Source of the DNA: Flammula alnicola
Taxonomy: Eukaryota; Basidiomycota; Agaricomycetes; Agaricales; Strophariaceae
Reading direction: 5' to 3'
Assembly: GCA_015499995.1 (NCBI GenBank)
Contig: JADNRV010000637.1
Location: 1 to 20,307, forward strand
Length of the DNA: 20,307 nucleotides
Each line of letters starts with the position of its first letter. The stretch's first letter is position 1. A model generated the notes under the pieces. The model made no database searches, was not told the origin of the DNA, and saw only the letters and a list, made by a program, of their open reading frames with translations. Shown one piece after another: positions 7,621-19,800 of this stretch. A program made the translations under genes and the position numbers.

Positions 7621-9454
7621 ATGCATTTCGGCCTCAAGATCGCTTGGTTTGTCCTTTCCATTACCGGTGGGTATTGTCTCGCAGTTTTTAAAGCTTTCAT
7701 AAACTTAATGAACTCCTTGCTTCCACTGCACTACAGGCCTTGCAGCGTGCTGGATAGTTCTATGGGCATTCGCGCGCGCAGTCGGTACGAAATGGGGCCC
7801 CGTACTGTATTGTATTGGGAATACGCTGCTGCAGGGAATCTTCTGCCTTGGTGAGCCTACAGTGCAAATCTTCATACAAGATGCACTCGATGACGTTTTC
7901 CCTTCTTTTTTTAAATTTTAGGTATGATCTATAGGATGGATCCATTCGAAATGCCCAGATCATTTTGTATTGGTTTGTCGAAATAATTGCCTGATCACTT
8001 GGATTGCTCTAATTCACCTTGCAAAAAATAGTACAGACGGTTATAATTTCGTTTGCAGGGTACTTCAGCGCAGGCGTAGCTATGGCCTTTTCTCTGGCCA
8101 CAAGTTTGACGGTGTTGAAGCCTAAAACATGGGGCGATGGTGTACGGTATGTCGAAGTTGCTCTTTCTTTCTTATCTTTCTGGTGGCCGGAGAAACTAAC
8201 AAAGAAACCAGTGCTTTGAAATGGCGGAATATTTATGCTGCACCTATTATCGCATTTCCTCTTATTGCTACAATAGTCCACATTATTTTCATTCTAAAAT
8301 TCGACTCGGTCAAGCCCTCCGATGACATGCATTGCGATTCAACGGATCCGGAGTGGTACGTGCCCAGAGCAAGCTCTGATCCTGTTTATTTTTTATAAAC
8401 TACGTTTCTTTCCTCAGGGTTCGTTTCTTAGGCTATGCAGGCGTTCCCTTCGTGATGGCGTGGCCGTCTCTCTACTTATCGGTGAAATCCATCCTCACGG
8501 TACACAAGACAAATCAACATCTTCAACGTGCATGTCCAGAAAGCGTTGACGAGTTTACCTCCGTACCTAGGAAGTCGCGCAAACGGGAAATCAGCTTCGC
8601 CACGCGCATGGGTCTATCCTCTCCACAACCTGTTCATCCCCGTCGTGAACCGATTGCACCTGCGATAACGAGTCCTGCACTGTTGGCAAAGAAGTTCCAC
8701 CTACCGTTCAAGGCCCCTAAGGCCCCTAGCACAGACCATGACACGCAAGAATCGTCTAATTTCTCTGCACTGGATCTTCAGGACGATACTAGCTCGCGGG
8801 TGTCAGTGTCTTTTCCAACCTTTGCGCACCCGGAGACGACGAGGACGCCCGTGGAGGAAGAGCGAGAAGGGACAATCCGGCTCTCAGTAGTGGATAAACA
8901 GGAAGAGCAGAAGAGTGCTGAGTGGGACGACGAGTTGGTCAAGGAGCCACGCGGCAGCGACTCCAACGATGATATGGGCTGGAATGAAGATAAATTGGAC
9001 CTGCAGTCGGTGTCTGATATTGGGAAAGACGAATATGTGATGAGCGACACAAAACCTCACTCACCTCGACCGACTTCGATGGCGCCTTCAGCAGCGTATC
9101 GGAAAACTCGGCGGCCGATTCCAAATCTCGCTCCTGCTGTATGGCGGATTGTTTTGTTTCAAGTGTGAGTGCACTCAACGTCAACAACATCCCCGTGTTT
9201 TATTGAATAGTTGGACCGCTTGGTAGTGTTTTCACATCTGTTCAATTCTTGGCTTGCATTTCAACCATCATAGATGTTATTGCCCGACGACCTAAGCCCA
9301 CACCGCTAGGGACCCAACATTTCGCGTTGCTGCTGGCAGCATGGGGCCCAGTCATTATTTTTGGTGCGTATATTCTATTGTGGTAAAAATATCATGAACG
9401 TTGCTGATAGCAATGCTGGTGAAGGGCATCTTCCTGCTGTGCGACGCAATCTGA
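7621..9454 (+). CDS. Seven-transmembrane GPCR-like protein
   Basis: Eight exons: 7621-7666, 7737-7850, 7922-7972, 8032-8146, 8212-8355, 8418-9164, 9227-9363, 9411-9454. The joined frame gives 465 aa. Seven hydrophobic segments lie near residues 5-31, 35-57, 69-99, 116-138, 159-184, 399-424 and 437-462. The N terminus is about five residues, a loop of about 214 residues separates helices 5 and 6, and almost nothing follows helix 7. The long loop is Ser/Pro/charge-rich and probably disordered and phosphorylatable. C69 at the start of helix 3 and C150 in the loop before helix 5 are placed like the conserved GPCR disulfide. Ligand and family are not recognised. The layout differs from STE3 pheromone receptors, which carry a long C-terminal tail. 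The ATG at 7621 is the first in frame after an upstream stop-free stretch; upstream GTG is unlikely. Splice donors at 7973 (GTTTGT) and the 9226 acceptor were chosen for frame and hydrophobicity. Confidence 0.78.
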
Positions 9455-9645
9455 TACCTTGGCGTGCAATCTCATGACAGAGGTCTAGTTCTGCTGACTT
9501 TCGACAACTGATATTTCATATTATCATTACCTTGTATCTAATAGTCTGCTTTGAGGAATAGAATTCCGAATTTATCTTTCCATTGAATTCTATTAACGCG
9601 CAAGATGGTACAAGTACTAAAAGCAAGGGATAATGTGAGGTTGCA
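9455..9645. terminator. Convergent 3' region with 10-bp inverted repeat
   Basis: These 191 bp lie between the stop codons of the 7TM gene (+) and the CBS gene (-). AATAGAATTC at 9557-9566 and GAATTCTATT at 9585-9594 are perfect inverted copies around an 18-nt A/T-rich loop. Because it is symmetric, the hairpin would form in both transcripts. A shared 3'-end role is inferred only. Confidence 0.45.
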
Positions 9646-10365
9646 TCATAACCCACGACGACTGACAAAGTTGTTCAGGTCTTGGGATGTTGCTACTGCC
9701 AAAACGAATTTACGGTCTTGATCCGTTACTGTAAAATAATATTCCCTGGTGAGATAGGTTGCATTTGGGAAAGAATACCACTGACCTAGGGCGAAGATAT
9801 TTGTTTTGAGGAACTCTTCTAGCTCTGACAATGGTGACAGAGGTGTGATCGTTGTATATGGCTCTGACGAAGTCCGCTTGAACTTAGTCATATACTGGCT
9901 GACCTTGTCATCCTACGTGGTTGACAGTGTGGAGTAAGTCATGACTCGCACGGAGTTGAGAGATCCTCTTAACAGGTACTTATGACACGTACAGGATTGG
10001 CCTGACCAGCTTCCCATTTCTCCTTCAGCTTGGCGGCGTCGACGTATCCCAAAGGGCGCCTATTCCTGTTCAAAACGCTAGAGGAGACACGATTCGATGA
10101 TAGTCCGATGATAATGTTTTTAAACACACGGAATATGAGAGAAGTCCCGCTCGTACGCCATCTCGATCGCTCGCGAAATGGCTTCATTTGAGGATATCGA
10201 GAACGCTGGTGGAAGTTGTAAGTCCTAAAATGACAAGAGGAATCTGGTGAGATGGAAGGCATTAAACGACTGTCGATTATTTACCTCAACGACAGCACCG
10301 CGATATTTATCTGCGGGTAACGGCAAGGGCTGGAAGGAAGAGCTGCTCATTGTTGCAGTCGCCAT
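9646..10365 (-). CDS. Small CBS-domain protein
   Basis: Five exons, in transcription order: 10365-10285, 10224-10130, 10077-9993, 9912-9786, 9728-9646. Introns are 60, 52, 80 and 57 nt, and the product is 156 aa. Residues about 28-80 form one CBS motif, with the typical FSHIPVLN...PLGYVD core. Residues about 92-153 form a second motif, with NIFALVTDQDRKFVLAVATS. Together they make a single CBS pair (Bateman module), the unit that binds adenosyl ligands such as AMP or ATP in other proteins. No catalytic domain is attached, so it may act as a stand-alone sensor or regulatory subunit; the partner is unknown. No signal peptide or membrane helix is seen. The frame stays open upstream to 10581, so the start could be further up; 10365 or the next Met at 10350 is preferred. 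It is transcribed divergently from MLH1. Confidence 0.85.
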
Positions 10366-10720
10366 TGAACAACTTAGAAGGAATGGAAGAACGTCGATAT
10401 ATGGGGAGGGGCTTGAAGATTTGTGGTCGCGGCTTGGATATGTAGCAATAAGGGACCTTGAGGTGTGCTTGAGAGGTGAGAGTGAGTTATTCCCAATAGT
10501 GGTCTGAGCTTGCACGGTGCGGATGATGGAAGCAGAGAACGGCCGCACGATAACATCGGTCGTCCTAGGGTTAGGTCGCATGCGTATCTAGGGTTGGGGT
10601 TACATTTACGTGACATTCCTGTCAAGCTGTTCCTCTTACTTCAGTTCTTACTATGTACCAGCGAACCTGAAATCCCTCTAATAGATCAAGATTTTAGAGG
10701 AAAGACGATGCTTTTGAGAA
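10366..10720. promoter_or_regulatory. Divergent promoter region between the CBS gene and MLH1
   Basis: These 355 bp separate the two start codons. The notable content is two telomere-repeat-like motifs, CTAGGGTTAGGT at 10565-10575 and CTAGGGTTGGGGTTA near 10588-10602. They flank the perfect palindrome CGCATGCG at 10577-10584. A TTACGTGAC bZIP-like element begins near 10606. Promoter activity in both directions is inferred from layout. Confidence 0.5.
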
Positions 10721-13644
10721 ATGAGTGTAACACCATCATCATCTTCCACTGAACCAAAGCCCATCCGTCGCTTGAATGAAAACCTCATAAACAAAATCGC
10801 AGCTGGAGAAGTACGTTTGCCAAGTTCTTTTCTTCAATAAGCTAACATAGATTGAAGATCATCCATAGACCTGCCTCAGCGCTAAAAGAACTTCTTGAGA
10901 ACAGCCTTGATGCTGGTTCAACTTCTATTCGTATAACTGTGAAAGATGGCGGTATGAAATTGCTGCAAATTCAGGACAATGGATGTGGCATTCGGGTGAG
11001 TTTTTCCCTTCCATGGGATATGCAACCAAGGAACTCAAAAAAATCTCTATATCTTGTACTTTGTTCAGAAAGCAGATCTGCCCATCCTCGCGGAAAGATT
11101 TACTACGTCAAAACTGTCCACATTCTCAGACTTGTCGCGCATCACCACGTATGGCTTTAGAGGAGAAGCTCTGGCATCGATGTCCCATGTGGCACATCTT
11201 TCTGTCATCACGAAAACCAAGGGAGATTCTTGTGCATGGAGGTTCGTGAGGCTATGGACTATCCCAGTTCATTTACACAATTCGTAATTTCTTTTCACTA
11301 GAGCCGCTTATTCTGATGGAGTCCTCGTCGACGCGAAGACAGGGCAAAAGACAGAGCCGCGACCTTGTGCTGGGAATGACGGCACGACAATCACGGTATG
11401 TATCATTTTCGTCGAACATACGTCCAAGAATCTTACGCGTCCTGCATCTCTAGATTGAGGATCTATTTTACAACACCCCAACGCGCCTTTCCGCGCTGAG
11501 GAGCACTTCGGAAGAATACTCAAGAATCCTTGATGTCATCACGAAGTATGCGATTCATAACCCTGGTGTTTCGTTTGTTTGCAGAAAGGTTTGTATCTTT
11601 AAGTGGCATTACTTGCGAATAATCATACCTAAATCAACTAGGGTGGGGCACCTTCGCACGACCTTTCGACTCCATCTTCTTCTGATACACCAGCTGCGAT
11701 TCGTCTGCTATATGGACATTCTATCGCCAAAGAATTGATCCATCACAAACTGTCTTCTGCTGGAAAACAACGCCAGGAGGAAGACATGGATGAAGACGCA
11801 GACGATCATCTAGTATCTTGGACGGCTAAGCTTTACTTTACAAATGCCAATTACCAGGCTAAGAAAATGGTATTTCTACTATTCATCAATCGTACGTGGT
11901 TTACGTGTTTTCTGCTTTCTTTGATCCATTGAGCTGACAATCTGAATCAGATCGACTTGTTGAATCCTTGCGCATGAAGAAGGCTTTCGAAGCAGTCTAT
12001 ACAAATATACTCCCTAAAGGATCATCTCCATTTGTTTACCTCAGGTTGGGCCACGATTCTCCTCGTATCTCCCCTCTCCGTGCTAATCCTGCTTTTCAGT
12101 CTTCAGATCGATCCACGTTCAGTAGATGTCAACGTTCATCCAACGAAGCGTGAAGTCCACTTCCTCGATGAGGAAACTATTACAGAGCGAATAGCGGACG
12201 CCATCCAAGAGAACCTCGTCAAACAAAATCACTCGAGGACATTCGAGTATCAGGTAATTACTCGCAGAAATGTCAGGCAAATTTCGTACTTACCTAAAAA
12301 TGGATGAAAGACGTTGCTCACAGGAGGAATCATGAACGACGAAGCAGGACCTTCGAAGAAACGCACTAGAAACGAGCGAGATTTATCGGGGGACGAGCAA
12401 GAAGAGACTGAAAATGTCGCATCATCATCAAGTCAGTCAAAAATCTCTTATACTGTATTCCCTGTTTGACTAATATCATCGTCAATTTTCAGCTGCAGAA
12501 GAGAAGCGGAAGGTCTATTCGCATCACAAAGTCAGGACGTCTCTTCGAGATCGTACTTTGGACTCGATGTTCCCGGTCGTCAATCAAGCAACTCAAGTAG
12601 AAACCTCTTCCTCGAAATCACCGCAAACCACACCAGCCAACACCCTTACAAAATCACGAGAAATCAAGGAATCTCAATGTTTCTTGACGTCAGTCAAGGG
12701 CTTGCGACAGAAGCTCGTCAAGGGAAAACATCGACGTAAGCCTCAAGTTTGGTCTCTCGCAATGCGCTGCTAATTTTGACTCTTCAGAGCTCTCTGAAAT
12801 TCTGGAGAAACACACCTTCATTGGGATAGTTGACCTTCATAGATGTCTGTCCCTCATACAATACTCGACAAAGCTTTATCTCGTCAACCACGATGCACTC
12901 GCGTAAGGAATTTTCTGCCTTAAATGGATGTTCTCATCTGAACCTTTCTTAGCGAGGAGCTATTCTACCAACTTGGACTGCGGCAATTCGGCGATCTGAG
13001 TCGAATAAAACTAGAACCGCCACCGTCTTTGCGAGATATGATCGAAATAGCAGTGGCGGCGGAACCCGACACAGAAAGTAGTAGCCTCAGCAAGAGCGAG
13101 ATCGTCAACGTAAGGAGTTTGTTCATGTTCAGAGTACGCAGGCAACTGAATGACATCGATGTGTTCTAGCGCATCGTAAAAATTCTGATAGATCGACGAG
13201 AAATGCTAGCAGATTATTTCTCATTGACGATTTCAGAAGCTGGTCTTGTGGAGAGCCTTCCTTTACTCCTTCGCGACTACATTCCCAACCTGGATAACTT
13301 GCCCAGTTTTCTTATGAGGCTTGGGCCACAGGTATGCACTTTTTGTTGCTTGGGTGGTGATGATCCTTTTATTTATATTTACGTGCGTTTTTCAGATTGA
13401 TTGGACATCAGAAGCGGAATGCTTCGATACATTTTTGCGCGAACTTGCGTATTTCTATATACCCACTCCCTCTGTGTCCGACGAAGACAGCGAGGCCCAG
13501 CACAAGGCTGAACGATGGCAAATTCAACACATACTTTTTCCAGCGATGCGTCGATATCTGGTGCCTCCAAACTCTCTGCTTGACCGCGATGTCGTACAAG
13601 TTGCTGACTTGCCAGATCTTTACAAGGTTTTCGAACGATGCTGA
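10721..13644 (+). CDS. MLH1: DNA mismatch repair protein Mlh1 (MutL homologue)
   Basis: Fourteen exons: 10721-10810, 10858-10995, 11069-11241, 11302-11395, 11454-11588, 11642-11891, 11951-12044, 12100-12253, 12311-12431, 12493-12735, 12788-12902, 12953-13109, 13170-13331, 13396-13644. Product 724 aa, close to the yeast and human lengths. The N-terminal GHKL ATPase is intact: [10 protein letters not shown] (E41 as catalytic base, N45 binding Mg), DNGCGI at 70-75 and GFRGEAL at 105-111. [14 protein letters not shown] marks the transducer domain. A variable linker with the basic stretch KKRTRNER (possible nuclear signal) follows. The C-terminal dimerisation domain contains [13 protein letters not shown], and the protein ends in the conserved FERC tail that contributes to the Mlh1-Pms1 endonuclease site. 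Mlh1 pairs with Pms1 or Mlh3 in the nucleus to process mismatches and meiotic crossovers. The ATG at 10721 gives the usual short leader before [16 protein letters not shown]. Confidence 0.96.
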
Positions 13645-13814
13645 TAGAATTCCAGTAATGAATGATTGATTACAGACAACTATGGATAATATATGCAGTT
13701 ATTAATTTACAATTGCCGATGACCGTACAGAAGTTAGTAAGTAGTGGCATAATACATAAATGCGTACTTTTCAGTCGATGGATAACTAAATGAAAGTAGA
13801 TGAGGGAAATAGTG
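13645..13814. terminator. Convergent 3' region between MLH1 and the TAO3-like gene
   Basis: Only 170 bp lie between the two stop codons, so the 3' UTRs probably overlap. The stretch is A/T-rich and includes an imperfect hairpin, TACTTTTCA at 13765-13773 against TGAAAGTA at 13791-13798. No clear AATAAA is seen on either strand. Confidence 0.4.
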
Positions 13815-16800
13815 CTAATCGTAACATGTCCCATTTGGGGCCCTGCGATGCGAGTAAAGAGAATCGAAAACAAAGGCATCAGTGTCAGAGTCACTATCAG
13901 AATAGTCGTCCGAGTCTTCTGCATGGTCAATCCCGCCAACGTTAAAGACGTCAAGGAAAGGTGTCTGTGGTGTATCCGTGATCGAATCAGGAGAGGACTT
14001 CGCTAGAATAGCTGCTACACGAGCCTCGAGGCGTCGTGTGGGAATGGTTGATATCCTGGGTCTGGTAGGTACATCGGTATTGAAGAAACTGGTCAGCTCG
14101 TGCAAGTTTCGGACAAGGCCGTTCAAGTCGTCTGCCAGGGGAGTTTTGATAGATTGCAACGCTTCCACCTCGGGCTCGAATTCAATGCGAGATGGACGAG
14201 TGGGTACCGAGCATGTATCGAACACAGCCATGACGTTCGATTGACAGGTTTCACGAAGAGCATCTGCTTGCGCAACACACCATCCAGATTCTGTTGGCAC
14301 GCCAAACACGGTCGCGACGGACTCGGGGTCTGGAATCGGAGGAAATGATCCAACGTGCATACTCATTCGAAGGACATGCTTTGCAGCTGGACCACTGCCC
14401 GACATGGCCATGGGCTCTTCCAAGACGTCAAGTGCTTGTGGAGCAAGATCTGTCTCGAGAAGGCGAAGGAGGGGCATGAGCAACTCTGACCCCAGTAACT
14501 CGACAGGATTGCGAGTCTCTCTATGCTGGAAGAGAACCTTAAGGACTTGCATCGCATGTATTCGAAGCCAGCGCTCGTTGTTGAGGACGAGACCAAGGAG
14601 AAGGGTTACGACCTCCGTCCAATGTTGAGCACCATAATGTTCCCGAAGACTCGCCACAGACTGTCGAAGGAAATCGTCTCTGGTCCTGAAATGGCCTTTG
14701 GCGAAAGAATTCATAATCTTTTGGATGCTATAGCGCTTTTCTTGGCTGGCCAGCACACTGATGTCCTCGGCGAAACCTTTCAACGGATTCTCTGGTTGAT
14801 CCATCGCATGCAGACACCACGGCAATGACACCGTGTAGACATCACGCAAGCGCCCTTCAGTAGGATCTATAAGACGATTATCCTGGATTTTGACAAGGGT
14901 TTGCAGGATTTTCATAGTTGATGCTGACATGACGGAAGATCGTAACCCACGCAGAAGAGGAGGTTGTAAGAACGAGGAGTCCTTCCAATCTGCTGGCCGA
15001 TGAGATAGTAGTTGATCAACTGTTCCAGGGTCGTCCAGGTCTATTCTGGTAAGCAGCGAGTCAAGGAGGACAAGGGTTTGGTTGAATTCCTGTTCGACTG
15101 TTGTCGAAAGGCATGCGCATGCACACCAAAAGACTTGGGGCAGAAGGGATTTGTCAAGGTCACTTGAATTGGCGACTGCATTAATGGTCAAAAAAATCTC
15201 GGATGTGAAGGATTGGATGTTTTCTTCTGAGGTTGCAACAGTATTAGAAAGTCTGCCGAGGAGTAACGCAAAATCGGCCTTTTTGACGTGCGGCATGAGG
15301 GCGCGAAATATTTGTAGGGATCGGAAGGCCGTAGCTCGAATGGAACACGCAGTGCCCCATGCCAAAGCCAACGAACCCCATTGGCTGACGAGATGCGGAG
15401 CTAAAGGTTGGAAAAAGCCTAAAACTCGAGAAGAGAGTAACTTCATCTTCGGAACAGCTTCGTCACTTGAATCATTCTCTTCCCAACAAAGGTGCTTTAT
15501 GTCTTTCTCCAAGACGGCAATTGAATCCTTGACCGCTGAGCGAGACCTGCTGGCGGATCGATCAGGTAATTCGTCATATCCTGGAGTCCATGAACGCAAG
15601 AGTTGAAAAAGCATAGCATGAGCGCGCTGTCGAACGAAGGGGATGCGGTGGTCAAGGTGCGTGAAGACGGCATGAAGAAGGGTAGGAAGTTGGTCGATCA
15701 TTTCCCAGTTGCGTTGCAACGCTACGTCGGACAAGAAAAGCCAAGCAAACTGCGCTGAGCCTAGAGAGAGGTGCGGCTGCTCGCCAAACAAAGCATCGAG
15801 GTCTTCCCATAGCTTCATGTCCTGTGCTTCTGGGAACGTCAGTTTATGGTCGATAGCAGGGAGCATGTGGATAGGCTCGATCACCGAGCACAGTTCTTCG
15901 AAAACTTGACGCCCGATATGTGTCTGACAAAGCGACGACACAATGTTCGAAGCACAGGTGACAAAAATGGTGTTGCCAACTTTGTGAGCTTGCTCTAGCA
16001 AAAACCTAACTGCGGCATGTCCGTTTGACTGTTGCGGTGCATCAACCAATTTTGTCCATAAAACTAGAATCTGCTCCGCGTGGCTTTGGCTGTAGCGTAG
16101 CGTCAAAGAAGTCAAGTGATAGAGGCAGGACAATCCTTCTCTTGATGCCACTGAGTTGTCCTCCGTCATGAGATTGATGTTCGGGATCCAGAACTCCAGA
16201 CTTTGAAGGAGTAGCAAAATCACGTTTGTGTCGTACGCTTCTCCAGGTAACTGAGGAAGCCAGTTGCCTAGCTGTGCCAACATGCTAATGGCCTGATCTG
16301 GATGCTCTCCAGCGAGCGAGTCGGAGATTGAACGGTGTGCATGAACATACGTGGCAGACGCCAAACTCCCGACCGAGGCTTCAAAATTGGACATGGCAAG
16401 TAATCCATTATTCTGTTGGTGAATAGCTTCAAGCATGTTGAAGGCAAGACTTCGAACGGCTCCGGAAGGATGGCGCAAATTTGTAAGGCTGAGACAAACG
16501 ATTTGGGAGAATGTGAAGTTATGGTGTTCGTTGGTGACAATATCAGATATCACTTCAAAGAAGCGATGGTTGCTGGAAGCAGCTTTATCCATGACAATGA
16601 TGGCTCTCCTCAATATTTCATGGTTAAGCTCGTGGTTAATCTCGTCGTGGGTCAATAAAGACCGCAATGTCGCCCTACATACACAAAAAATGGTCAGCTT
16701 GTTAATATTTTTTGCCATTGGAGGTGGTGTACTCACTTTCCCTTGACCTGAGTAGCCTCCTGTGATGCAGTCATGATAGCACTCAAACGGTCTAAAGCAG

Positions 16801-19800
16801 ACGGAACAGTAAGAGGCTTCGTCAGTTCGGGCGGAAATCGCTCAGTAGGCGAGCTAGCCGCTTGATCAGGCGGAAAGAAAGCCTTTTGCTATGAAATAGA
16901 TAAATACCACAGAAATAAAGGATATAAATAAAATGACGCACACAAAGCGCAGCCAATGCACCAACAGACGCATGAGATAGTGCAGATGTTTCATGCCTGA
17001 AACGCTGCATATTCTCCCGTTCGGCACTTTCTACGGCCCTCTGCATTGCTTCGAGCCGCTTCTTGGCTAACTCTGACTGAGGACCAACTTGACACCATTC
17101 TTCGCAGAGGCGATATAGGGATAGATGCATATGAGGAGGGATAAACCGATCAGAGTCCTTGAGAGTAGCAAGTTCGTTGAAGAGTTGCTCGACGATACCA
17201 CAAAAATACCGACGCAGGCGGTGCAATGTCGGATTGTCTCGCATTTCCGGTGCGCTCAGGAAGGCCTGAGTGTTGCGAACAAATTTAAGGATGTTCGAGA
17301 GGGCCGTCTGCCGAGCAGAAGACCTTTGCTGTTGCAGTAGGTGCACTGTTAAACAATAAATACGCGCTACGGCAGAATGAAGTCGCTCTTGCCGCCGACT
17401 GCGCTCAGACAGCACTGCGGAGCCACCTGTCTTCGCTTTGTTTTCGTCGTATACCTGGCGAGAAGCTAGAAGGCCAAAATTCTGATCCAAAGCAGGCGTC
17501 GTGACAGATTTGGATCGAGGATCATCATATGGCTGTCGGCCAGCAAGGAGACTGAGATCCTCTAGAAGTTGTGGGTATGAATTTGCTGGGAATGAGCTGA
17601 TACACAGTACAGCTGCGTCGCGGAAGAGGGTATACTCAGAGTCGAGGAAAGGTGTGAGATGCCTGAATAACCCGCGGGTCGTCATGTAGCGCTCTCGCTC
17701 GAAACTGACGTCTGACGGTGCACGGGAATGATCTCTGCCAAGTTTGGTATAGGCCGGACGTGATGAGTCTGGAGGTATTGCTGTAGAACAGAGAATCTTG
17801 ACCCATATATGCCATTGGTCGACAAGTGCCTTATTCTCGAGGACAAGTTTGAAGCCATCGCGTTCAAGAGGGTTACGCGATGATAAACCAGGTGGCATTT
17901 TGCTACTTAAGCCGGCGAGGTGAGAAATAGAAGGATGATATCGCGAGACTGCTGCGACGATGCCTTCCCGCAAGAGACCGATAGTGGTACCCGAATACTT
18001 GACGCAATCCTGCAGGAAGGCGGGGTAAACGTAACGCCAAAGTTTGCGGTCTTTCTCGTTCGCACTATCAGCAATGCGTAAAGCGACTTCGTCTCCCTTG
18101 AATTTCCGCCATTGGTCGAGCCGAGATTGTTCTGACTTATCCAATAGGTCGTCATACCCATTCAGATATGAATCGCCTGGGATTTTACCCTGCAGTCGTT
18201 CTACGATGAACAAATTGTTGGAAGAGTCGGTGGCGGAGGATATCACTGGCGAAAGGAGGCCGATGAGTCGAACAACTCTAACTCCGGATGATTGTATACT
18301 CGATGTCCCATGCGAGAGGAGGAAGAGAGAAGCAGCTTCTACTTCCACGCATTTTGAGATGATTTGTTCGATTTGAGGGTTTGCATCTGTGCCACGCCGG
18401 ATAATAGCCCGAATCCAATCATCAACTATCTCCACCCAGAGTCCAAGCAGAGGTGAGTATTCGACGTGGAGTTTGAATCCGGATTCGTGGCATATGCGGT
18501 TGGGACTGAATAGGAATTGGTTGAACTGGGATATGACTTGGATGGCGTTGGCATCGTCATCCATGAACCTTTTGAGTGCAGCTGCAGCAGCCTCGGCTAC
18601 CATTGGTTCCACGTGGATGACGCCTCGAAGCAACATATCAATGGCTTCAGAGAGGGCGATGGATGGGTGGAGGAGGCGAGGCCATGCTTGGAAGCTGGTC
18701 TGGAGCAGTGAGATATGAGGAGATAATTGGATGGGATAGGCAACAACGATGCCGTCTACGTGGCGTCGAACCGCAAAGCTATGTGATTCTTCGTACGTTG
18801 GGCTTACCCTCGCATACGACCATTGATCGTCGAAGACAGACATATGGCCCACTGAGTTGTTGCAATAAACAGCTATAGAGGCAAGCGTAGATGCACAACG
18901 ATTGAGGAACTCTTGCATGCCTGGCTTCAAGATAGCTGGCGAAATGTAAGCAGAGGAGGATGGATAGTCGTCTTTTGCGGGAACAACGGAGAAATTGCTG
19001 TTAGAAGGCCATGTTGGGGTGAGAATTTCCCGTTCAGTGTTGTGCACCGAGAGCAGGACAGCATTAATAGCGATCATAGTCCTTTCGTGGGCTAGCACAC
19101 TGCCAATGCTACCCGTCTTCTGCAAATTATTGATGGTCGTTTCTTGCATTAGTTCAAGACACAACTCCCTGCCGTAATCGGGATGCCGAGAAAGGATAAA
19201 ATGCATGATGTATACCAGGGGCTCCGGGTGTTCATCAGACGGGAAAACGGTCGTACGGTTCGAAGGAAAGAAGTTCTTCAAGACGGCTTCAAGTTTTGTC
19301 ATGGTTGTAGAAGCAGCTTCCTGGCAGCGATAGAGATACGTCCAAACAAGTCGCATAAGTCCATTCAACACGACCAAGCGAAATGGTCTTTCCTACGAAC
19401 ACAGTGAGATGAATGCTAGGAACGAATAAAATGGACAATCATACTTTGAGTTTTGAGATAGAATTCTCGAAAAATGGCTGCCAATGCTTGAGGAAGTATG
19501 CCTGAGGTGCCACGCATAGAGCCGTGATCGCGAGCGGGAACGCGACCTGCCAATATCGTTTGCTCATCTCTCTCGCTCTCGGGTATATTATCTCGATCGC
19601 CTTTCCCCATTGTGGATTGTTCGTTTCGGCTTGTGCAGTCTGCAGAAACATGAGTCAGACATCGATGGAATAAACCTGTGATATTTTACCTTCCCTATGG
19701 GATGCAGTAGCATAATCAACGTCTCCGCAAAGGCAATCTTCAGTTGACCGTGTGCATTTCCGTAGGACTTTGATAAAGATTCCATGAACTCGGCGCCTTC

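Noticed and set aside
9165..9210. Acceptor GAATAG at 9210 for intron 6 of the 7TM gene
   Set aside because: Joining there gives an early stop. The next AG at 9226 keeps frame and restores a continuous sixth helix.
15082..15606. Antisense 174-codon open frame over the TAO3-like gene
   Set aside because: It lies fully inside a 2860-nt exon with recognisable protein content on the minus strand, and there is no independent evidence for it.
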